Shown here: positions 56,458 to 64,000 of the stretch, in pieces | Position numbering within the stretch: position 1 is the stretch's first letter | Layout of the letters: each line of letters opens with the position of its first letter | Source of the DNA: Atopomonas sediminilitoris | Lineage (GTDB): Bacteria > Pseudomonadota > Gammaproteobacteria > Pseudomonadales > Pseudomonadaceae | Reading direction: 5' to 3' | Assembly: GCF_022601735.1 (NCBI RefSeq) | Contig: NZ_JAKUMM010000007.1 | Span: 124,001-188,000 of the forward strand | Length of the DNA stretch: 64,000 nt | Made by a program: the position numbers and the translations under genes | Notes under the pieces: model-generated | The model's database searches: none | Seen by the model: only the letters and a program-made list of their open reading frames with translations | What the model was told of the DNA's origin: nothing

Positions 56458-57954
56458 ATGACAGTCAACGAGCAACGTGCCGCCTTGGAAAGCATTCTGC
56501 AACACGGACGTTTAAGCACGTTATTTCAACCGATTTTCTCGCTCAGCGAGCAACGGATTCTCGGCTACGAAGCCCTAACCCGTGGCCCCAGCAATAGCCC
56601 GCTGCACGCGCCCAACACATTGTTCAGCATTGCCCGCCAACAAGGCTGCTTGAGCGAGCTGGAGCAGGCCGCCAGACAAAGCGCTGTGCAGCGCTTTAGC
56701 GAGCACCAGCTACCCGGCAAACTGTTCCTCAATATTTGCCCAGAAACTTTGCTGGAGCCGCAGCACCGCAGCGGCCGCACTTTGCAGCTGCTGCAAAAGC
56801 TCAACATCGCCCCGTCAGACGTGGTGATTGAGCTCACCGAACAGAGCCCCATCGAGGATGTTGCGCTGCTAGACACCGCCCTCAACCACTACCGCAACAT
56901 GGGCTTCTCCATTGCGCTGGATGACTTAGGCGCCGGTTACGCCAGCCTGCGGTTGTGGTCGGAGCTACGCCCGGACTACGTGAAAATCGACCGGCACTTT
57001 ATCGAAGGTATTCATTACGATGCCTTAAAGCGCGAGTTTGTCAGTTCCATCTTGCAGATGGCCAAGGCGGCGCAAGCGCGGGTGATTGCTGAAGGGATCG
57101 AGCGACCTGAAGAGCTGAGCATCCTGCGCGAGATGGGCGTTGATCTCGTGCAAGGCTACCTGCTGGCCAGGCCGCTTGAGCAGCCACCACTGAGCCTAGT
57201 GGCGCCTCACAGCGCCCCCAGCAGCATGACCGTCGGCCCTAGCCTGCATGCGTTACTGCAAGCTCAGCCGGGCGTTTTGCACAGCGCCACCACCTGCGAC
57301 GTACTGGAGCGCTTTCAGCGCCAGCCGGCGCTTAACTCGCTGGCGGTGATCGATGAAGCCAACAGGCCCGTCGGCATCATTCACCGTCATGCGCTGTCTG
57401 AAGTGCTGATCAAGCCCTACGCCAGTGATCTATTCGCGCGCAAACCCATCAGCCGCTTGATGCAAGAAGACGTTCTGCAAGTCGATTGTCAGCAAAGCCT
57501 GCAGCAGGTCAGCCGCCTGCTCACCAGCCGCGCACGGCAACGGATTGAAGAAGACTTCATCATCACCCAAGACGGCGCCTATGCTGGGCTTGGCCGCATT
57601 ATGGATGTGTTACGCCTGCTCACCGAAGAGCGCCTACAACAAGCCCGCCACGCTAACCCGCTCACCCAGCTGCCCGGCAACCTGCCGATTCAACAATGCC
57701 TAGAGCGCCTCTTGGAGCAACGCCAAGCGGCGGTGGTGTGTTACGTCGATCTCGACAGCTTTAAGCCGTTCAATGACTTGGATGGGCTTCGCTGTGGCAT
57801 GAAAGGAATCAATCCTCCTGTATGGGTATGCAAAAGCTGCGGAGGTGCTAACAGAGCAGAGTTGGCTCCGTATGGAGATTCAGCTAAATCTGCACGGGCA
57901 AGAGTTGACCTTACCCTTCAGTGCTACCCCCTGCCCCCAACCGGGAAGGTGTAA
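56458..57954 (+). pseudogene. EAL-CBS-GGDEF cyclic-di-GMP protein, 5' part, interrupted
   Basis: Native coding ends near 57780 after codon 441; the next 57 codons are foreign and end at the stop 57952-57954. The EAL domain (residues about 15-245) looks active: YEALTRGP (E38), LNICPE, IELTEQ, DDLGAGYASL, DYVKIDRHFI and VIAEGIE. Two CBS motifs follow (about 255-385), then the start of GGDEF (NPLTQLPGN, VDLDSFKPFND). The rest of GGDEF, including the signature motif, is at 61884-62300. A truncated protein with a working phosphodiesterase domain could still be made. Confidence 0.9.
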
Positions 57955-58056
57955 GCCAGGCAAGGCATAGCAGCATATCGACAGCATGGTCAGCTTTCAG
58001 TTAGGGTTCGGTCATAGAAATATCCGAAAAACCTAAGTAACGGATTACACGTCGAT
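57781..58056 (+). other. Left end of the island
   Basis: Base composition is less AT-rich than the island genes. In frame with the broken gene it encodes a 57-residue tail including C-x-x-C (VCKSCGG), probably by chance. An imperfect inverted repeat, TTAGGGTTCGG and CCGAAAAACCTAA (58001-58011 and 58024-58036), lies 20 bases before the first gene and may be an operator or a recombination end. No strong Shine-Dalgarno sequence precedes 58057. Confidence 0.5.
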
Positions 58057-59301
58057 ATGACGCAGATAATAAACCGGGATGCTGCTGACAAAACAAAAGG
58101 CTTCCGGCTCCAAAAGCTCCGAGCAGCAACACTTCTGCTGAAAGCAGCAAATGACTTATCGCATGTAAATTTCTACTACGCAGCCATTGAAGCAGAAGAA
58201 GATGTAACAATAATAAAAACTACAAATCTAAGCACAGAGCAGATAATTGAAGAAGACAAAAATTACAGCTCTGATAGCAACTTCACCATACACTCAGAAG
58301 CCGTACTAAATACCCTAGTAAGCTTTTTTGACATCTATATAGGCAAGTGGCATAAAAGCCAATCCACAGTATTCACATTTAGTTTTTACACTACGACGAA
58401 TTTCGGAAAAGAAAAAAAGAAAGAACTTGCAGACGGAACAATAATAGAGCTTCCAGATAAGCCGATTCTTGAAATCCTTCAAAACTCCTCTGACATCCCC
58501 GACAACATAGCCAATACTGTCAAAACCATTCTGCTTGCTGAATACAAAAAGCAATATGAAAAGATCCCCGGCAATGGCTACCTCAAAGCTCTCGAAGAAA
58601 TCCCCCTGGAAGACTTCAAGACTTTTCTTAAGAAAATAAACTGGCTATCTGGGCAAGAAGACGAGTCAGAACTCCAAGACAGTGCAGAGAAACTAATAAA
58701 GAGCTGCAAATATTATCAACTCAGCATGAGCGGAAAGGAGCAGCTAATTCTCGCAAAAATTCTTGACAAGATTGATGAGAAACAACACTTCGCAGACTTC
58801 GCAGAGAGATTTATAAACTCTGCCGAGGTAGAACTAATTTTCAAAATGGCAGAATCCGAAGTCAGTGAACAGCTGCTTGACCCCATATGGAAAGAACTTC
58901 AAGAGCTATCAGTCAAAATCACCGACAAACGCAATTTAGAAGAAAAAATACTGGATAGCTGCCCAGAATATCCAAAATCAAAAATTGCCACCCTTGCAAG
59001 AAAAGCCTGTAGCTCGAAAACAGAAGAAGAAGCAAACAACAAGAGCTTTCTGTCATTGAAATACAGAGTTTTTGAAGCCTGTGAAGACTATTTTTTCGAC
59101 AACAACAAATTCAGCGAAACCGTTAACCAAACCTCAATCGACACCACAATAAAATCATTACAACAAAAAGCAGCAGACACTATTGAAGAATTGAAAAAAG
59201 ACTACACATACACCGTATCAAACAAAGAAACCATCAACGGCATAGTAGTCAACCTAATAGATTCATGTTTCATATGCTTCGACGAGGAGAAATCCGAATG
59301 A
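58057..59301 (+). CDS. ABC-3C effector-type protein with Cap4/DUF4297-like N-terminus
   Basis: A 414-residue protein, AT-rich. The N-terminus (RDAADKTKGFRLQKLRAATLLL, residues 7-28) resembles the start of Cap4/DUF4297-type nucleases, and E45/D49 with the E66-D67-K68 triad inside IIEEDKNYS would be the PD-(D/E)xK-like acidic-lysine site. A conserved AVLNTLVSFFDIYIGKW block follows. Residues about 140-414 are helical and probably form the conserved C-terminal domain that links effectors to the ABC-3C ATPase. The nuclease assignment is inferred from motif pattern only. It overlaps the next gene by 4 bases (ATGA). Confidence 0.65.
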   Translation: MTQIINRDAADKTKGFRLQKLRAATLLLKAANDLSHVNFYYAAIEAEEDVTIIKTTNLSTEQIIEEDKNYSSDSNFTIHSEAVLNTLVSFFDIYIGKWHKSQSTVFTFSFYTTTNFGKEKKKELADGTIIELPDKPILEILQNSSDIPDNIANTVKTILLAEYKKQYEKIPGNGYLKALEEIPLEDFKTFLKKINWLSGQEDESELQDSAEKLIKSCKYYQLSMSGKEQLILAKILDKIDEKQHFADFAERFINSAEVELIFKMAESEVSEQLLDPIWKELQELSVKITDKRNLEEKILDSCPEYPKSKIATLARKACSSKTEEEANNKSFLSLKYRVFEACEDYFFDNNKFSETVNQTSIDTTIKSLQQKAADTIEELKKDYTYTVSNKETINGIVVNLIDSCFICFDEEKSE

Positions 59302-59822
59302 ACGAGGCAGCAAAAAAGAACTTAATGTTCATATCATCTGATGACTTCTACCTACTCACATATGCAACAATAATTATCCTTGACTGCCTTAACTGCACCA
59401 AGGGACGAGTCTTTAAAGACTACAGAAAAATTCCGTTCATAATAGAATTAATAACCAACAATAGAAGCATCCTAATATTAGAATCCTCGACCACAGAGAA
59501 ACCACGCAAAGGCGACAGAGATTTTATCTTCCACAGCTATACAAATGGCCTTGCGAAAAGAAGCGAAACATTGAAAATTTTATTCACACTTGAAAAGAAG
59601 GGATATGTATCTCTCCACAAGGGTGATACAGAATCACTGGTCAACATAACTCTAAACAAAGAAAAACTGCCCCCAAATTTTCTATCCAAGGAAGTATTCA
59701 AGAACGAGTACAAAAATTGCGAGAAATTTAAGAGGGCAATTCAGAGAAGCACAGCCATTACTCTTGACACATTTCTTAGCAAGGTATACAGGGACAGAGG
59801 TATAAAAATATGGGAAGTTTAA
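59298..59822 (+). CDS. ABC-3C middle component
   Basis: A 174-residue protein of mixed alpha/beta character, starting MNEAAKKNLMFISSDDFYLL, with the start at 59298 chosen because it overlaps the upstream stop in ATGA and follows GAGGAG. The N-terminal part looks like a winged helix (LTYATIIILDCL, then KIPFIIELI and the KKGYVSLHKGDTESLVNI wing). ABC-3C systems carry a small variable middle component at this position. I do not know its role; it probably bridges effector and ATPase. It overlaps the ATPase gene by 13 bases. Confidence 0.65.
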   Translation: MNEAAKKNLMFISSDDFYLLTYATIIILDCLNCTKGRVFKDYRKIPFIIELITNNRSILILESSTTEKPRKGDRDFIFHSYTNGLAKRSETLKILFTLEKKGYVSLHKGDTESLVNITLNKEKLPPNFLSKEVFKNEYKNCEKFKRAIQRSTAITLDTFLSKVYRDRGIKIWEV

Positions 59823-61774
59823 GAATTCAGAAGGTAGTTTATGAGGGAACGAACTACCATTTCGAATCCCCCCTATTTGATGAAAACCTCATTCTCATAG
59901 AAGGCGACAACGGAACGGGGAAGAGCACCTTCTGCAACTTGATTTATTACGGACTTGGCGGGCGAGTTAGCGAGTTCAGCCGTAAAGAGAAGCAAGAGCA
60001 GCACAAACAAATCACAGAAGACAAAGATAATCGCGTCGAACTTTACATAAAAATAAACAATGAAAACTACAAATTAACTCGTCATATAGACGACAACGAT
60101 ATAACTATATCGTCCATTCTAGAAGCCAGCGACATCAGCACCAAATCAAAAATATTAATACACAACAACGATGAACCCACCTCCATATTTCAGGTATTTC
60201 GCTCCCCTGAAGTTGAGTACATATTTTCCGACTGGATTCTCTCGAAGCTTGGAATAACCGTTGTAGAGCTATACCAAGGTTATAGAAATTTTAAAATCAA
60301 TTTCACCGACCTTATGCGGCTTATCTATCATGACCAGCAGCCCGACCCTAAAGGGGTGTACAAAAAGATAGATACCCAAAGCAACTTCATGAATGACTCA
60401 GAGCTTCTGAGAAAAGCAATATTTGAGCTTCTAGTCGGAAAAACATTCTCGGAGTACTACGAATCCCTTTCCAAGTCAAAAGCACTAGAGAAAGATAAGA
60501 ATATCGCAGCAGGTCTTTTGAAGGAATACTCCAGAATAATTGAAGAACTGTCAGGAAGTTCAGAGCCACTAAATATTTCCTTTCTTCAGGCATCACTGCA
60601 AGAAAAAGAAAATCAATTAGAGCGCCTGCACAACGCCAGGAATAAATTCAAAAGCAATAGAGAAGTCAAAGGAACAGTAGTAGACAATGCACTGATAGAC
60701 ATCAAAAACCAAATCACAGAGAAGCAGCTAAATTTAAGCAAATTAAATCAAGACCTGATCTCAACCCTAGGTGAAAAGCAACAACTAAACATCGTTAAAG
60801 AAAATACTTTAAGAGAAATCTCTCAAATCGTAAAAATTATTCACTCGCATGATCAACTGAATTTATTCTCAGCAGACACATGCCCTTACTGCTTAGGAAA
60901 GGTTGAGCGAGCAACAGGTCATTGTGTTTGCGGCTCAGAGATACAGGAGGAACAATATCAACGTTTCTTCTATACATCGAAAGAATACAAAGAAATCTAT
61001 AAAGCAAAAATCAAGACAACCCAAACCATTGAGATAGCAATAACTGATTGCAACCAAGACCTCAAGGCCATTCAGGATAATATTCACAGACTGGAAACAG
61101 AAATCCCCGAGCTAATTCGAAAAATAGAAGAGCGGGTTGATAATCTAGACGCCCCAGTAGATCTAGACACAATCAACGATATTGACGATGAAATTCTCAA
61201 CACTCGTCAAGATATAGAAAAAATACGCCAGCAAATTGAAGCAGAAAGCAAAAATGTTCGCCTAACAAACGACTATGAGCAAAAAAGAAGTGAACATGAA
61301 AGCTCAAAACTACAAACAGATGCGTTAGAAAAACAAGCAAAAATAGATATTCAAGGTAAGGTAGGAAAACTCAGCTCCATATACAACAAGTTAATGACCG
61401 ATTCCCTACCTGATTGCAATACTGCTCGCATAAATTTAGATGACTACCTCCCAATAGTTGGTAGTGGTGAATATAGAGAGGCCAGCTCAGCCGTATCAAG
61501 GCGGCTTATGTATTATCTCGCCCTCATGAATTTATCCCTATCACAAGAAGACGCACCTTTCCCTAGATTCTTGCTTATCGACACTCCTGAAACATCAGGG
61601 ATTGAACTAGACAAACTTAAACGTTGTCTTGAAAAAATCGGTGAGCTTGGTAGCTATGGAAAATCTTACCAAGTCATACTCACTACCGGCCTTAAAAAAT
61701 ACCCTGACAGCTTTAAAGATTATAGGGAAATATATCTTCCAGATAAGCAGAATCGCTTATTAGTCAAAAACTAA
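59810..61774 (+). CDS. Rad50-like ABC ATPase of the ABC-3C system
   Basis: A 654-residue ATPase of the SMC/Rad50 type. It has Walker A GDNGTGKST (32-40), a long coiled coil (about 210-350 and 390-530) broken by a zinc-ribbon hook with C358, C361, C372 and C374 (CPYC and HCVCG), a variant signature SGEYREASS (552-560) and Walker B FLLIDTPE (D591, E594). This fold usually binds DNA ends and gates an associated nuclease or other effector. A GAGG ribosome site lies about 9 bases before the ATG. It is the last gene of the island. Confidence 0.85.
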   Translation: MGSLRIQKVVYEGTNYHFESPLFDENLILIEGDNGTGKSTFCNLIYYGLGGRVSEFSRKEKQEQHKQITEDKDNRVELYIKINNENYKLTRHIDDNDITISSILEASDISTKSKILIHNNDEPTSIFQVFRSPEVEYIFSDWILSKLGITVVELYQGYRNFKINFTDLMRLIYHDQQPDPKGVYKKIDTQSNFMNDSELLRKAIFELLVGKTFSEYYESLSKSKALEKDKNIAAGLLKEYSRIIEELSGSSEPLNISFLQASLQEKENQLERLHNARNKFKSNREVKGTVVDNALIDIKNQITEKQLNLSKLNQDLISTLGEKQQLNIVKENTLREISQIVKIIHSHDQLNLFSADTCPYCLGKVERATGHCVCGSEIQEEQYQRFFYTSKEYKEIYKAKIKTTQTIEIAITDCNQDLKAIQDNIHRLETEIPELIRKIEERVDNLDAPVDLDTINDIDDEILNTRQDIEKIRQQIEAESKNVRLTNDYEQKRSEHESSKLQTDALEKQAKIDIQGKVGKLSSIYNKLMTDSLPDCNTARINLDDYLPIVGSGEYREASSAVSRRLMYYLALMNLSLSQEDAPFPRFLLIDTPETSGIELDKLKRCLEKIGELGSYGKSYQVILTTGLKKYPDSFKDYREIYLPDKQNRLLVKN

Positions 61775-61883
61775 AAAGCACAGTAAAGGGCTACAACTTT
61801 CACAAATTGCGGCCCTCAATGTCTTGTAGAGATTTGCTAGTGTCGCAGGGGATAAAATTTCTCGAACTGAGCCGCTGACCGAT

Positions 61884-62300
61884 CTGTACGGCTACGCGAT
61901 GGGCGATGAAGTGCTGCTGACGCTGGCCACCTGCTTACAAAAGCGCCTTAATCCCCTGTGCGATTTTGTCGGTCATATTGGTGGTGATGACTTCATGTTG
62001 GTGCTCGGCCAGCCCGACTGGCGCGGCGTATTGCAGAAGATTTTGCAGGACTTTCAAGCGCAAAGCCGGCGCTTCTATTTGCCGGAGCACTTGCACGCGG
62101 GCGCCTTTATCAGCACCAACCGCGAAGGCAAGGTACAGACTTTCCCACTGCTATCGTTGTCGATTGGCGTGGTTGAGCTCACCCCGGAGCGCTGCACCGA
62201 ACTGGATGCCGGACAATTGGCTGCATTGGCGTCAAAAGCCAAACATCAGGCCAAGGCGCTACCCGGTTACAGCCTGCACGTGTTGCCGCACACCGCTTAA
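61884..62300 (+). pseudogene. EAL-CBS-GGDEF cyclic-di-GMP protein, 3' part
   Basis: Frame and sequence continue the GGDEF domain that stops at 57780. It reads LYGYAMGDEVLLTLA, then the signature as HIGGDDF rather than GGDEF, and the LSLSIGVVEL end of the fold; the stop is at 62298-62300. The Asp for Glu change in the signature motif could reduce diguanylate cyclase activity, and GGDEF domains in EAL-first proteins are sometimes regulatory. If the island were removed at the Asp-Leu codons the gene would read through intact at about 580 residues. Confidence 0.88.
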
Positions 62301-62662
62301 GGTGTGCTGGCGTAGTCGTAGGCGTAAACCCGCGCGATTTCTGCGGAGTGCCAGCTGGCCGCTTCTAATCCATCCGGCTCGCCTTCCAGCAATCCCAACT
62401 CACTGACGTGCTGAAAAAAGCCGATACGTGGCAAACGGCTCGCGCCTTGACTGACCACCAAGGCGCTACGCAGCGGCCGCTCGGCGTCGGCATCCAGCTT
62501 GGCCAAATGCTCGAGAGCCGCGGTCAATACCTTCATGGCAGGCCGTGGCAGGCCAACACGCTCAATCACCGCGCGATAGGTCAAGACATGTTGCTGGCTA
62601 CGCGCATCGGCTAACACCTGCAGGAGTTTTTCCCAGTCGGTTTTTAGAATTTGAATAGACAT
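62297..62662 (-). CDS. Small hypothetical protein paired with an XRE regulator
   Basis: A 121-residue soluble protein of unknown function, starting MSIQILKTDWEKLLQVLADAR. It contains LTYRAVIERVGLPRPAMKVLTAALEHL (about 27-53), which resembles a helical DNA-binding or methyltransferase-like segment, and ends in ARVYAYDYASTP. It converges with the GGDEF 3' fragment (4-base overlap) and its start shares one base with the upstream gene stop (TAATG), so the two minus-strand genes are translationally coupled. Confidence 0.65.
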   Translation of the reverse strand: MSIQILKTDWEKLLQVLADARSQQHVLTYRAVIERVGLPRPAMKVLTAALEHLAKLDADAERPLRSALVVSQGASRLPRIGFFQHVSELGLLEGEPDGLEAASWHSAEIARVYAYDYASTP

Positions 62663-62982
62663 TAGGGCAGGCTCTCCTCGCTAACGTTGAGCTTGCGCGC
62701 CAAGCTGCTCCGGATAGCGCCTTCTAGGGGGCGCTCGCCGGACTCAAACATCTGCAAATACAGCGGACTAATACCGACCTCGCGCGCTAATGCTTCAATA
62801 CTTAAGCCCAGCGCCTCGCGCAGCTGCGTCAGGCTCTGGCCCTGCGCACTCGGCGCGGCGGGCTTGCTCGCTGGTGCTGCGGGCAGCTGACCTGCGGCCT
62901 GTAACAACGCTTGATACTGCGCCCACGGCAGCACCGCATACTCTGGCACACCATCGCGCGCAATGATTTGAACTTCCTGCAT
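62662..62982 (-). CDS. XRE-family regulator with a Phd-like N-terminus
   Basis: A 106-residue protein. The first 30 residues (MQEVQIIARDGVPEYAVLPW) resemble the start of Phd/YefM antitoxins. A helix-turn-helix (XRE) domain is at about 50-106, with GLSIEALAREVGISPLYLQMFE. A linker rich in alanine and proline lies between. It may regulate its own operon. Start 62982 has GGGGAG 7 bases upstream. A similar gene lies before the FKBP isomerase gene in Pseudomonas, so it is probably core rather than part of the island. Confidence 0.75.
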   Translation of the reverse strand: MQEVQIIARDGVPEYAVLPWAQYQALLQAAGQLPAAPASKPAAPSAQGQSLTQLREALGLSIEALAREVGISPLYLQMFESGERPLEGAIRSSLARKLNVSEESLP

Positions 62983-63402
62983 AGCACCGCTCCCCGCTTG
63001 CACTCTAGCTTTTGCCAGCTACTACTTATTAGTAAGACCATGGTACACCCCTTAGCCTTAGTACAAACAAGTATAGGAAATCGCCTCTTACCACCTCGGT
63101 AACACTCGCCGGCGCCTTGCCCAACACCGCCGGATTGCATGGCCACATCGTGCAACCGCGCTAGTCTCGGGGCTGGCGCTGGTTATCCACTGCATCTGTG
63201 GATAACTCTGTGCACAGTCGTGGGATCAATCCCACCAAGCCGCGTAGCATCAGGCTTTGCGTTAGACTGCACAAAAAACAGACAACGCAAAAACTCCAAT
63301 AAAATCAATGCATTAAAAAAGCCACTCAGTTTTCACTAAGTGGCTTGACAGGTGTTGCGTAAGCTGTTTCCGCGTTGTGTATAAGGGTAACAGCCTAATG
63401 CC
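62983..63402. other. Intergenic region with paired DnaA boxes and palindromes
   Basis: 420 bases without a gene. It holds an inverted pair GTTATCCAC-7 bases-GTGGATAAC (63182-63206), in which TGTGGATAA (63197-63205) is a perfect DnaA box and TTATCCACT (63183-63191) a near match. There is also a 16-base palindrome-like GTGGGATCAATCCCAC (63220-63235) and, at the far right, the terminator of the FKBP gene. Confidence 0.6.
63313..63346 (-). terminator. Terminator of the FKBP-type isomerase gene
   Basis: On the minus strand AAGCCACTTAG pairs with CTGAGTGGCTT (one G-T or mismatch) and is followed by a T run (63315-63320). It is 57 bases after the stop of the isomerase gene. Confidence 0.82.
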
Positions 63403-64000
63403 TTAACCGGCTTCTTTGCTTGGCTCTGCTGCTTTTTCAGCGCCTTCTTGGTCTTGAATGCTCAGCAGCTCTAGTTCAAACACCAGTACCGAGTTGGCAG
63501 GAATCTTCGGGCTTGGGCTTTGTGCGCCGTAGGCCAGCTCAGACGGAATGTACAGTTTCCACTGATCGCCCACCTTCATCAGTTGTAACGCCTCAACCCA
63601 ACCGGGAATAACGCCACCCACCGGCAGATCAATCGGACTACCACGCTCACGCGAGCTGTCGAATACACTGCCGTCAACCAGCTTACCTTCGTAATGCACG
63701 GTAACGACGTCGCTGGCCTTAGGCTGTGCGCCTTCGCCAGCCTTGATCACTTCGTACTGCAGGCCTGATTCGGTGGTGACCACGCCATCACGCTTGCCGT
63801 TTTCAGCCAAGAACTCAGCGCCCTTCTTTGCGGCTTCGTCGTTCAAGGCCTTCATGCGGTCTTCGCTGCGCTTTTGCAGGAACTCAAAAGCAGCCATCAC
63901 TTCGTCGTCTTTCAGGCGCTGTTCTTTCTTGCCCAAAGCGTCACTGATACCCAGGGCAACGGCTTGCGGGTCTAAGTCTTCCAGACCATCTTCAGCCAAG
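63403..64000 (-). CDS. FKBP-type peptidyl-prolyl isomerase, N-terminal end cut by the window
   Basis: The gene continues past the right end. The visible 199 or so residues contain a helical dimerisation region (QRLKDDEVMAAFEFLQKR) and the FKBP domain (VTVHYEGKLVDGSVFDSSRERG, VIPGWVEALQLMKVGDQWKLYIPSELAYG, VLVFELELLSI), as in FkpA/Mip-type periplasmic folding catalysts. It ends in an acidic EGAEKAAEPSKEAG tail. The signal peptide is off the window, so export is inferred. Confidence 0.9.
   Translation of the reverse strand, partial: LAEDGLEDLDPQAVALGISDALGKKEQRLKDDEVMAAFEFLQKRSEDRMKALNDEAAKKGAEFLAENGKRDGVVTTESGLQYEVIKAGEGAQPKASDVVTVHYEGKLVDGSVFDSSRERGSPIDLPVGGVIPGWVEALQLMKVGDQWKLYIPSELAYGAQSPSPKIPANSVLVFELELLSIQDQEGAEKAAEPSKEAG

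Larger units (their letters stand above)
57781..61883 (+). mobile_element. About 4.1 kb island carrying an ABC three-component (ABC-3C) conflict system
   Basis: The DNA is clearly AT-rich and differs in codon use from both sides, and it separates two halves of one GGDEF domain. It holds three overlapping same-strand genes and about 275 bases of left-end and 110 bases of right-end non-coding DNA. No transposase or integrase is present. The left flank ends GACTTG (57775-57780) and the right flank begins GATCTG (61881-61886); both encode Asp-Leu of the GGDEF protein and agree at 4 of 6 bases, so an exact target duplication is not seen. No clear terminal inverted repeat is visible. Confidence 0.85.

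Noticed and set aside
57781..57954. Reading the C-x-x-C tail as a genuine zinc-binding domain of the cyclic-di-GMP protein
   Set aside because: It begins exactly where homology to GGDEF stops and lies in foreign-looking DNA; the real C-terminal half is found 4.1 kb away.
57781..61883. Group I or group II intron as the nature of the insertion
   Set aside because: No GTGCG-type 5' end, no domain V-like hairpin at the right end, and no intron-encoded reverse transcriptase or homing endonuclease; a short match to a group I core motif at 61804-61813 is too small.

Overview
The window is a GC-rich gammaproteobacterial chromosome segment, most likely from the Pseudomonadales and close to Pseudomonadaceae. 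The main grounds are gene order and family type: an AraC-type ArgR next to a two-subunit arginine succinyltransferase operon (aruCFGDB-astE) and the aotJQMOP arginine/ornithine transporter; the run alaS-lysC-csrA-tRNA-Ser-tRNA-Arg; and htrB/minCDE/rluA/apeB followed by prc and an EAL-CBS-GGDEF gene. Unlike a typical Pseudomonas, it also has a PomB-like (sodium-type) flagellar stator and an OadGAB sodium-pumping oxaloacetate decarboxylase.

Layout: 1-1531 holds the end of pomA, pomB and a small CigR-like secreted protein. 1545-7906 holds an unrecognised gene, azoR, oadGAB and mgtE. 8057-12715 holds two tRNAs, csrA, lysC and alaS. 12877-25924 is an arginine block: the succinyltransferase pathway, its regulator argR and the aot uptake system, nearly all on the minus strand. 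Two candidate ArgR half-sites, upstream of aruC and of aotJ, have identical spacing to their -10 boxes. 26381-29211 holds acs and a substrate-binding protein gene broken by a stop codon exactly at its signal-peptide cleavage site. 29969-41991 is a chemotaxis operon (mcp, STAS protein, REC-PP2C-kinase regulator, cheY, cheA, cheW, mcp, cheR, cheD, cheB) headed by a flagellar sigma-28 type promoter. 42409-54989 holds two hydrolases, mlaA, a patatin, an LpxL-type acyltransferase, minCDE, rluA, apeB, a quinone oxidoreductase and prc.

The most striking region is 57781-61883. A gene for an EAL-CBS-GGDEF cyclic-di-GMP protein (56458-62300) is cut inside its GGDEF domain by about 4.1 kb of AT-rich foreign DNA. 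The insert carries three overlapping genes: a protein with a Cap4/DUF4297-like N-terminus, a small middle protein, and a Rad50-like ABC ATPase with a zinc-binding cysteine cluster. This is the architecture of the predicted ABC three-component (ABC-3C) conflict systems, so the insert is best read as a mobile anti-phage or anti-plasmid island. It carries no recombinase of its own. The two halves of the host gene are still otherwise intact and would rejoin in frame at a conserved part of the GGDEF fold.

The window ends with an XRE/antitoxin-like gene pair, a 420-base intergenic region with paired DnaA boxes, and a partial FKBP-type isomerase gene.
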